Origin: JBEKLJ01 sp050010255 | GTDB taxonomy: Bacteria; Acidobacteriota; Terriglobia; Bryobacterales; Bryobacteraceae | Assembly (NCBI GenBank): GCA_050010255.1 | Contig: JBEKLJ010000222.1 | Coordinates: 1 to 5,348, forward strand | Direction of reading: 5' to 3' | Length of the DNA stretch: 5,348 nucleotides | In this document: piece after piece, positions 1-4,462 of the stretch | How the letters are laid out: the number at the start of each line of letters is the position of its first letter | Position numbering within the stretch: the stretch's first letter is position 1 | Position numbers and translations under genes: made by a program | Notes under the pieces: model-generated | The model's input: only the letters and a program-made list of their open reading frames with translations | What the model was told of the DNA's origin: nothing | The model's database searches: none

Positions 1-970
1 CACGCTCTACCGAGCCGGCGCCAGCTTCGACGTGGCCTCGTTGCCCGAGTTCATGATGGTCTACGAGAACATCCGGCGCCTCCCGCCCCGGGAGCAGCAG
101 GACTTCATCTGGGACAAGATCGTCTACGCCAATCCCATCAAGCCCAAGGAGACGCTCCGGGTCCTGGATCAATACAAGCCGCTGGTGACCTACGACAACC
201 TGGCCGAGCTGCGCAAGATCAGGCAATATGCCCCGCACGCCGGCGTGGTGCTGCGCCTGCGCGTGCCCAACACCGGTTCGATGGTCGAGCTCTCATCCAA
301 GTTCGGTTGCGATCCGGGCGAAGCCGTGGACCTCGTCGCCGAGGCGTTCCGCATCGGCCTGGTGGTCGAGGGCCTCAGCTTCCACGTCGGCAGCCAGTGC
401 ACGAACTTCGAGAACTTCGTCCAGGCGCTCAACATGGCGGCGGCCGTGATCGGGGAAGCCAGGGCACGCGGCCGTGAGATAAAGATCCTGGATATCGGCG
501 GCGGCTTCCCGGCGCGCTACAACCGCCACGTCAAGCCCTTCAGCGTTCTGGCCCGCAAGATCAATGCCGAGATCGACCGCCTGTTCCCCGGCGACATTGA
601 GATCCTGGCTGAGCCCGGCCGGTTCCTGGTGGCCACGGCGGCAACCACCGTGGCGCGGGTCATCGGCAAGGCCGTGCGCGACGGCAAGCCCTGCTACTAC
701 ATCGATGACAGCGTCTACCACACCTTCTCCGGCATCGTCTTCGACCACTGCCAGTACCACCTCAAGGCGTTCAAGAAGGGGCGGACCGAGGTCTGCGCGG
801 TCTTCGGCCAGACCTGCGACGGCCTGGACGTCATCTCCCAATCCGAGGAGCTGCCGGAGCTGGAGATCGAGGATTTGGTCTACTCGGAGAACATCGGCGC
901 CTACAGCGTCGCCTCCGCCACCTTCTTCAACGGCTTCCCGCCTACCAAAGTCGTCCACGTCAACGAGTAG
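1..970 (+). CDS. Fold-type III PLP-dependent decarboxylase, ornithine decarboxylase-like (5' partial)
   Basis: Probably decarboxylates ornithine (or lysine) to a diamine, the entry step of polyamine synthesis, in the cytoplasm. The reading frame is open from the first full codon at base 2, and the first visible residues (TLYRAGASFDVAS) align with the interior of the ODC barrel. The gene therefore starts upstream, and the GTG at 32 is not its start. The PLP-lysine segment lies outside the window. Visible landmarks are HVGS (383-394), the glycine-rich phosphate loop DIGGGFP (491-511), EPGR (611-622), FDH with the substrate-binding Asp codon at 743, QTCDGLD with the catalytic Cys codon at 815, and GAYS with the PLP-contacting Tyr codon at 902. 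By family knowledge, Cys-Asp plus the Asp of FDH favour a diamino-acid substrate over diaminopimelate or arginine. One oddity is an extra charged segment (RRLPPREQQDFIWDK) before the usual YANP. Ornithine versus lysine preference cannot be settled. Confidence 0.88.
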   Translation, partial: TLYRAGASFDVASLPEFMMVYENIRRLPPREQQDFIWDKIVYANPIKPKETLRVLDQYKPLVTYDNLAELRKIRQYAPHAGVVLRLRVPNTGSMVELSSKFGCDPGEAVDLVAEAFRIGLVVEGLSFHVGSQCTNFENFVQALNMAAAVIGEARARGREIKILDIGGGFPARYNRHVKPFSVLARKINAEIDRLFPGDIEILAEPGRFLVATAATTVARVIGKAVRDGKPCYYIDDSVYHTFSGIVFDHCQYHLKAFKKGRTEVCAVFGQTCDGLDVISQSEELPELEIEDLVYSENIGAYSVASATFFNGFPPTKVVHVNE

Positions 971-1028
971 CATGGTGTCGCGAGCGGCGTGCCGGCCTGC
1001 CAGCCTCCCGCAAGCCGCAGCCGAAGGC

Positions 1029-1048
1029 GTGTGAGAAGATCGGGCTAG
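1029..1048. repeat. 20-bp direct repeat, left copy
   Basis: The sequence GTGTGAGAAGATCGGGCTAG occurs here and again, identical and in the same orientation, at 3211-3230. The match breaks at the next base on both sides (C versus G before it, A versus C after it). A perfect 20-mer recurring by chance in 5.3 kb is very unlikely. This copy lies 58 bases after the decarboxylase stop and ends 23 bases before the ArsG-like start. Unlike the right copy, it is followed by no convincing -10 box (TACCTC at 1055) but by a strong ribosome binding site. Confidence 0.9.
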
Positions 1049-1061
1049 AGGGCGTACCTCG

Positions 1062-1067
1062 AGGAGG
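1062..1067 (+). promoter_or_regulatory. Strong ribosome binding site of the ArsG-like gene
   Basis: A perfect AGGAGG lies four bases upstream of the ATG at 1072. It fixes the start of the membrane-protein gene and contrasts with the aldolase gene, which has no Shine-Dalgarno sequence even though both follow the same 20-bp repeat. Confidence 0.8.
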
Positions 1068-1071
1068 GCTG

Positions 1072-1764
1072 ATGGAAGGGTTTCTGCTCGGCGTGGTTTC
1101 GGCGCTCTGGCTCGGCATCCTGACGGCGATCAGTTCCTGTGCGCTCGCCACCAGCGTCGCCGCGATGGCGTTCATCGCCAAGGAGCTGGGCTCGCCCAAG
1201 CGAGTGCTCCTGATCGGCACGCTGTACACCGTCGGTTGCGCCGTGGCGTCCGCCGCGCTGGCTGCGCTCCTAAGCGCCAGGGCATTCGCTCTCGCGGACG
1301 CTTCCTTCTTCCTGGAAACGTACGTGAACAAGGCCCTGGGTCCGATTCTGTTCGTGGTCGGCATCCTTCTGCTCGATGTGGTCCCCGCGAGTGCTTCGGC
1401 TTCCGGCGTGACAGCCCGGATCGCCGTGCGTCCGGTGACCTCGGGCTGGCTTGGTGCGGGCCTGCTGGGCATGCTGTTTGCACTTCCTCTCTGCCCGGCG
1501 TCGGAGGCGCTGTTCTTTGGAAGCCTGGTTCCGTTCGCGGCGAGTCACGACTCCACGGTCGTGCTGCCTTCTTTCTTTGGAATTGGGTCGGGCCTCCCGG
1601 TGTTTGCATTTGCCCTGCTGATCGCGCTCGGCGCCCAGCGCGTCGGCCAAGCGCTCAACCGCCTGGCGCGGTTTGAAAAGTGGGCGCGAAGGATTGCCGC
1701 CGTGGTCTTCATCGTGGTGGGGATTGGTTTCTGTCTCAAGTACATCTTCGACGTGCAAGTATGA
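1072..1764 (+). CDS. Six-helix DsbD/CcdA-like membrane protein, probable ArsG-family arsenical permease
   Basis: An inner-membrane protein of 230 residues with about six predicted helices (roughly 3-22, 44-68, 84-104, 124-147, 163-185, 205-226). Helices 1 and 4 carry matched cysteine motifs: C23 in ISSCALATSVAAM and C141 in LPLCPASEALFFGSL. This is the pseudo-symmetric layout of the DsbD/CcdA superfamily. The WLGILT...C..AT start and the FALxxCPxSxALFFGSLxP block match my recollection of ArsG, the permease of arsEFG operons linked to efflux of trivalent aromatic arsenicals. Two more cysteines, C56 and C221, lie in or near membrane segments. The usual SPC motif is SSC here, so the proline before the first cysteine is missing. 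The neighbours, an ArsA relic and ACR3, support an arsenic role. A thiol-reductant (CcdA-like) transporter is the alternative. The start is fixed by AGGAGG at 1062-1067. Confidence 0.72.
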   Translation: MEGFLLGVVSALWLGILTAISSCALATSVAAMAFIAKELGSPKRVLLIGTLYTVGCAVASAALAALLSARAFALADASFFLETYVNKALGPILFVVGILLLDVVPASASASGVTARIAVRPVTSGWLGAGLLGMLFALPLCPASEALFFGSLVPFAASHDSTVVLPSFFGIGSGLPVFAFALLIALGAQRVGQALNRLARFEKWARRIAAVVFIVVGIGFCLKYIFDVQV

Positions 1765-1791
1765 GGATTCAGGTGGCCGCAAGACGGATTC

Positions 1792-1980
1792 CGCGATCCC
1801 GTGCTCGTCGAACGCGGGCTCCGCGAGCTCCCCTTCATCGCCGAGGTCAGGAATGAGCTGGCGGATCGCCTCGCTCTAATACCTTGGAAGCCGGAGGTGC
1901 CCGTCGGCCCGGAGCGGCTCGGAGAGCTCGCGCGCTCCGCCCGGATGAACGAACCGGCTGCGAGCCGGACAGAACATTAA
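1792..1980 (+). pseudogene. arsA: C-terminal remnant of an ArsA-type arsenite-pump ATPase
   Basis: The space between the two membrane-protein genes reads, in the same frame as the upstream gene, as the tail of an ArsA ATPase: RDPVLVERGLRELP, then FIAEVRNELADRLALIPW, then KPEVPVGPERLGELA, ending at TAA 1978-1980. From family knowledge, the ArsA C-terminus has the pattern SPLLxxRAxxELPxIxxV, then RVALVPxLxxEPxGxxxLxxLA, and the match is ordered and ungapped over about 50 residues. No P-loop, switch or DTAP motif is present anywhere in the window, so the catalytic parts are gone. The remnant has no convincing start; the GTG at 1801 lacks a ribosome binding site. Its stop lies 11 bases before the acr3 ATG, which preserves a former arsA-acr3 operon junction. 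The left breakpoint is between 1765 and about 1792. Whether any peptide is made is unknown. Confidence 0.75.
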
Positions 1981-1991
1981 GACAGCAGATT

Positions 1992-3080
1992 ATGGCAAAC
2001 GCACAAAGTGCGCCCCGGCTTTCTTTCCTGGACCGGTTTCTAACCGTATGGATCTTTGCGGCGATGATTGTGGGCGTCGCCTCGGGCTACCTGTTTCCGG
2101 GGATCGTTCCCTTCCTGAACCACTTCAATGTGGGGACGACCTCCATCCCCATCGCGATCGGCCTCATCCTGATGATGTATCCGCCGCTCGCCAAGGTGAA
2201 GTATGAGGAGATGGGCCGCGTGTTCGGGCACCGGAAGGTGCTGGCTCTCTCGCTCATTCAAAACTGGGTGATCGGTCCGCTTCTCATGTTCGGCCTGGCC
2301 GTCCTCTTCCTCCACGACAAGCCAGAGTACATGACCGGCCTGATCATGATCGGCCTCGCGCGGTGCATCGCCATGGTGATCGTATGGAACGATCTGGCTC
2401 ACGGCGACCGGGAGTACGCCGCCGGCCTGGTGGCATTCAACTCGATTTTCCAGGTTCTGTTCTTTTCCGTCTATTCGTACTTCTTCCTGGCGGTGCTCCC
2501 GGGCTGGCTGGGCATGACCGCGGTGCGGGTGAACATTTCCATGCGCGATATCGCCGAGAGTGTCTTCATCTATCTCGGCATCCCCTTCATCGCCGGGTTC
2601 TTGACCCGGTTCCTGCTGATCCGCGTGAAGGACAAGGAGTGGTACCAGACCCGCTTCATCCCGAAGATCAGCCCGATCACCCTGATTGCCCTGCTGTTCA
2701 CCATCGTTGTCATGTTCTCGCTGAAGGGCGGGATGATCGTGCAGTTGCCTTTCGATGTCGTTCGCATCGCCATTCCTCTGAGTGTCTACTTCGTGGTCAT
2801 GTTCTTCGTCTCGTTCTGGGTGAGCGCGCGCGTCGGCGCGACCTACCCGGAAGCCACGACTCTCTCCTTCACGGCGGCTTCGAACAACTTTGAGTTGGCG
2901 ATCGCCGTGGCCATCGCGACTTTCGGAATCAACAGCGGAGCGGCATTCGCCGCCGTAATCGGACCGCTGGTAGAGGTTCCCGTCCTGATCTCTCTGGTCA
3001 ACGCCGCCCTCTGGATCAATCGGCGGTACTTCGGCGGCCGGTTTGAGACGGTGACGGCGTGCCGCCAGCAGGAGGTGTAG
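1992..3080 (+). CDS. acr3: ACR3-family arsenite efflux permease
   Basis: Exports arsenite (and possibly antimonite) across the inner membrane as an antiporter of the BART/BASS superfamily. The 362-residue protein has about ten hydrophobic segments and is of normal family length. The signature GLARCIAMVIVWNDLA holds the conserved helix-4 cysteine (C125). FTAASNNFELAIAVAIA holds the conserved glutamate (E301). The 176-residue spacing between them equals that recalled for the essential Cys129/Glu305 pair of Corynebacterium Acr3. I chose the ATG at 1992 because the N-terminus MANAQSAPRLSFLDRFLTVW is typical; the open frame extends upstream to 1884, but those 36 residues are Arg/Ala-rich and overlap the ArsA relic in another frame. 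The ribosome binding site is weak, so translation may be coupled to the relic's stop 11 bases upstream. Sampled GC is about 58%, clearly lower than the downstream BMC genes. Confidence 0.94.
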   Translation: MANAQSAPRLSFLDRFLTVWIFAAMIVGVASGYLFPGIVPFLNHFNVGTTSIPIAIGLILMMYPPLAKVKYEEMGRVFGHRKVLALSLIQNWVIGPLLMFGLAVLFLHDKPEYMTGLIMIGLARCIAMVIVWNDLAHGDREYAAGLVAFNSIFQVLFFSVYSYFFLAVLPGWLGMTAVRVNISMRDIAESVFIYLGIPFIAGFLTRFLLIRVKDKEWYQTRFIPKISPITLIALLFTIVVMFSLKGGMIVQLPFDVVRIAIPLSVYFVVMFFVSFWVSARVGATYPEATTLSFTAASNNFELAIAVAIATFGINSGAAFAAVIGPLVEVPVLISLVNAALWINRRYFGGRFETVTACRQQEV

Positions 3081-3081
3081 C

Positions 3082-3108
3082 GATCCCGCGGATGGCCGCG
3101 GAGGGATC
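3082..3108 (+). terminator. Hairpin after the acr3 stop, possible terminator or 3' stabiliser
   Basis: Starting two bases after the acr3 stop, CCGCGG (3086-3091) pairs with CCGCGG (3096-3101) across the loop ATGG. Outer GATC arms (3082-3085 and 3105-3108) can also pair, with AGG bulged on the right. The stem is very GC-rich, but only CCTTG follows rather than a T run. A classical intrinsic terminator is therefore not certain; a 3'-end protecting or Rho-assisted structure is equally possible. Confidence 0.4.
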
Positions 3109-3210
3109 CTTGCTGCGGGACCTGCTCGGCGATGGGACCGATCCGGTTGCCGTCTTCCTGGTGGCGTCAGGCCAGGAAAATGGCGCCCTCGCCGCGCCTC
3201 GCTTCGAACG
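3109..3210. other. Intergenic stretch between the acr3 hairpin and the BMC promoter
   Basis: No recognisable gene lies here. One frame stays open from inside the acr3 end (GTG 3059) to TAA at 3254-3256, overlapping the aldolase ATG by one base, and its codons end mostly in G or C. I cannot match its protein to any family and it has no ribosome binding site. A small inverted repeat, TTCCTGG (3155-3161) and CCAGGAA (3172-3178), encloses ten bases and has no adjoining T tract. The stretch could be decayed coding DNA at the edge of the arsenic block. Confidence 0.4.
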
Positions 3211-3230
3211 GTGTGAGAAGATCGGGCTAG
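3211..3230. repeat. 20-bp direct repeat, right copy
   Basis: This is an exact second copy of the 20-mer at 1029-1048, ending 25 bases before the aldolase start and eight bases before an extended -10 box, so it covers the -35 region of that promoter. The two copies bracket the whole arsenic block. They could be a duplicated insertion target, or a shared activator site or promoter element placed at a similar distance from two start codons. Confidence 0.9.
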
Positions 3231-3235
3231 CGTTC

Positions 3236-3244
3236 TGCTACAAT
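3236..3244 (+). promoter_or_regulatory. Extended -10 promoter of the BMC operon
   Basis: TGCTACAAT is an extended -10 element (TGn followed by TACAAT, five of six bases matching TATAAT). No good -35 hexamer sits at 16-18 bases; the best is GTGAGA (3213-3218) at 20 bases, inside the repeated element. Extended -10 promoters can work without a -35 box. Transcription would begin near 3251, leaving a leader of only about five bases before the aldolase ATG at 3256. Confidence 0.55.
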
Positions 3245-3255
3245 CGTCTGTCTTA

Positions 3256-4029
3256 ATGGTCAAGCCCGAGCGCGAGTTGCGCGAGGATATCGTCGAGATC
3301 GGCCGGCACGTCTGGCAGAGGGGCTGGGTTGCGGCCAACGACGGCAATATCAGCCTGCGGCTCGACCAAGACCGCGTCCTGTGCACCCCCACCGGCGTGT
3401 GCAAGGGGCTGATGCGCCCCGAGGACCTGATTATTTGCGACATGCAGGGCCGCAAGCTCGCGGGCAGCAAGGAGCGGACCTCGGAGATCGCCATGCACCT
3501 GACGATCTACGTCCTTCGCCCGGACGTCGGCGGCGTGCTGCATGCGCACCCGCCGGTGGCCACCGGGTACGCCGCCGCCGGCCGCTCGCTGAATCTGGCC
3601 CTGCTGCCCGAAGTGGTCATCGCCCTGGGCTGCGTCCCCCTGGTCGATTACGGGCTGCCGGGCACGCGCGAGCTGACCGAGCCCATGCTGCCGCTCATCC
3701 CCAAGTACGACGCGCTGCTCATGGGCAACCACGGCGCGGTCTGCTATGGCGAGGATGTCTGGAAAGCCTACTTCCGCATGGAGACCGTCGAGCACTTCGC
3801 GCGCATCTCGCTGGTGGCCGAGCTGCTGGGCGGCGCCAATGTGCTGCCGCGTGGCGAGGTGCGCAAGCTGCTCGAAGCCCGCTCTCGATACGGCGTCAGG
3901 ACGCGGGCGGGCGGGGAGCCGGGCTGCCCGCTCGCCGCCGAGGAGTTGGGCCAGGGACAGATCACGCTGACGCGCGAAGAACTGATCGCGCTGGTGGATG
4001 AGGCCCTGCGCGCCCGCGGATTGACGTAG
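3256..4029 (+). CDS. Class II aldolase, L-fuculose-1-phosphate aldolase-like, with BMC targeting tail
   Basis: A zinc-dependent aldolase expected to cleave fuculose- or rhamnulose-1-phosphate to DHAP and L-lactaldehyde, here probably inside a microcompartment. The zinc set is complete: E77, H96 and H98 (LHAHPP) and H159 (GNHG). These spacings (19, 2 and 61) are those of E. coli FucA E73/H92/H94/H155. The protein is 257 residues against about 215 for FucA. The extra part is a loose linker (about 211-235, RAGGEPGCPLAAEE) ending in an amphipathic helix, ITLTREELIALVDEALRARG, which has the form of a BMC encapsulation peptide. It leads a gene run with the shell genes (46 bases to BMC-H). The ATG at 3256 has no Shine-Dalgarno sequence and lies directly after a -10 box, suggesting near-leaderless translation. 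Exact substrate is inferred; other sugar phosphates or a four-carbon epimerase-like role are less likely given the BMC context. Confidence 0.88.
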   Translation: MVKPERELREDIVEIGRHVWQRGWVAANDGNISLRLDQDRVLCTPTGVCKGLMRPEDLIICDMQGRKLAGSKERTSEIAMHLTIYVLRPDVGGVLHAHPPVATGYAAAGRSLNLALLPEVVIALGCVPLVDYGLPGTRELTEPMLPLIPKYDALLMGNHGAVCYGEDVWKAYFRMETVEHFARISLVAELLGGANVLPRGEVRKLLEARSRYGVRTRAGGEPGCPLAAEELGQGQITLTREELIALVDEALRARGLT

Positions 4030-4039
4030 ACTGGGTCGT

Positions 4040-4063
4040 GGGCGGCGGCCGGCGGCCCCGCCC
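4040..4063 (+). promoter_or_regulatory. Very GC-rich intercistronic hairpin before the BMC-H gene
   Basis: GGGCGG (4040-4045) pairs with CCGCCC (4058-4063), and inside it GGCC (4047-4050) pairs with GGCC (4054-4057) around a three-base loop, with one bulged C. It ends three bases before the ribosome binding site GGAGG (4067-4071) of the shell gene. There is no T run, so termination is unlikely. Protection of the 5' end of a processed shell mRNA is a plausible role. Confidence 0.45.
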
Positions 4064-4075
4064 GCTGGAGGACTT

Positions 4076-4372
4076 ATGGGTGAAGCGCTAGGAATGATCG
4101 AGACCCGCGGCCTGGTGGCCATGATCGAAGCCGCCGACGCGATGGTCAAGGCCGCCAAGGTCGTGCTGGTCGGCTGGGAGAAAATCGGTTCGGGCTACGT
4201 TACCGTGCTGGTTCGCGGCGACGTGGCCGCGGTGCGGGCCGCCACGGACGCCGGCTCCGCCGCCGCGCGCCGCGTCGGCGAGCTCATCTCCGTCCACGTC
4301 ATCCCGCGGCCGCACCCCAGCCTCGAAGAGGGGCTGCCGATCGGCAAGGCGCCGGCCGCCGCGGCCAAGTAG
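4076..4372 (+). CDS. BMC-H hexameric microcompartment shell protein (PduA/CcmK/EutM-like)
   Basis: Forms the hexagonal tiles that make the facets of a microcompartment and carry small-molecule pores. The 98-residue protein is one canonical BMC domain: ALGMIETRGLVAMIEAADAM (4-23), the pore region EKIGSGYVTVLVRGDV (35-50), the helix ATDAGSAAARRVGEL (56-70), and HVIPRPH (74-80). A short tail PSLEEGLPIGK and an Ala-rich end follow, like the C-terminus of PduA. The pore loop reads GSGY where PduA has GSGL, so a tyrosine lies next to the pore serine. The start is supported by GGAGG at 4067-4071, four bases upstream. It is the only hexamer gene in the window; trimeric or further hexameric shell genes would have to lie outside. 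Confidence 0.96.
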   Translation: MGEALGMIETRGLVAMIEAADAMVKAAKVVLVGWEKIGSGYVTVLVRGDVAAVRAATDAGSAAARRVGELISVHVIPRPHPSLEEGLPIGKAPAAAAK

Positions 4373-4390
4373 CGCTAACCGCGCGGCTGG

Positions 4391-4403
4391 GCGCCTGCGG
4401 CGC
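4391..4403 (+). promoter_or_regulatory. Small hairpin in the BMC-H to BMC-P spacer
   Basis: GCGCC (4391-4395) and GGCGC (4399-4403) form a tight stem around TGC, with possible outer pairing GGC (4385-4387) and GCC (4408-4410). The 90-base gap is the longest between the shell genes. No T tract follows, so partial attenuation or a 3'-end block for the hexamer message is possible but unproven. Confidence 0.3.
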
Positions 4404-4444
4404 AGTGGCCGAGCGTCCAGTTCGTGAGAGACGTTCTTGCGCAG

Positions 4445-4460
4445 GTTTCTGGAGAGAAAC
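4445..4460 (+). promoter_or_regulatory. Ribosome binding site displayed in a hairpin loop, first BMC-P gene
   Basis: GTTTCT (4445-4450) and AGAAAC (4455-4460) form a perfect six-base stem whose four-base loop is GGAG, the Shine-Dalgarno core. The initiation codon follows two bases later at 4463. This decides the start of the pentamer gene. It could also tune translation, because the stem must probably open for the ribosome to engage. Confidence 0.5.
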
Positions 4461-4462
4461 GA

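Noticed and set aside
32..970. GTG at 32 as the true start of the decarboxylase
   Set aside because: The frame is open to the window edge and the residues before it (TLYRAGASFD) align with the interior of the ODC fold, so the gene is cut by the window.
971..1028. Intrinsic terminator after the decarboxylase
   Set aside because: The stretch is GC-rich with some self-complementary runs such as GCCGGC, but has no clear stem followed by a T tract.
1055..1060. TACCTC as a -10 box for the ArsG-like gene
   Set aside because: It matches TATAAT poorly, lacks the TGn extension and lies too close to the strong ribosome binding site.
1884..1991. Upstream in-frame extension of the acr3 protein by 36 residues
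   Set aside because: The added residues are Arg/Ala-rich with no membrane character and overlap the ArsA relic; the typical ACR3 N-terminus begins at the ATG at 1992.
3155..3178. Inverted repeat TTCCTGG/CCAGGAA as a terminator
   Set aside because: The stem is only seven bases with a ten-base loop and no T run on either strand.
1029..3230. CRISPR or classical transposon
   Set aside because: There are only two repeat copies 2.2 kb apart, no spacers, no inverted terminal repeats and no transposase or integrase gene.
2040..3494. Very long open frame on the minus strand opposite acr3 and the aldolase
   Set aside because: Its translation is full of His, Arg, Asp and Glu with no domain, as expected for the antisense of GC-rich genes, and both strongly supported + strand genes cover it.
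4424..4462. Earlier GTG start for the first vertex protein
   Set aside because: EutN/CcmL proteins begin at the MILARVVG strand, and GGAG at 4451-4454 serves the ATG at 4463.
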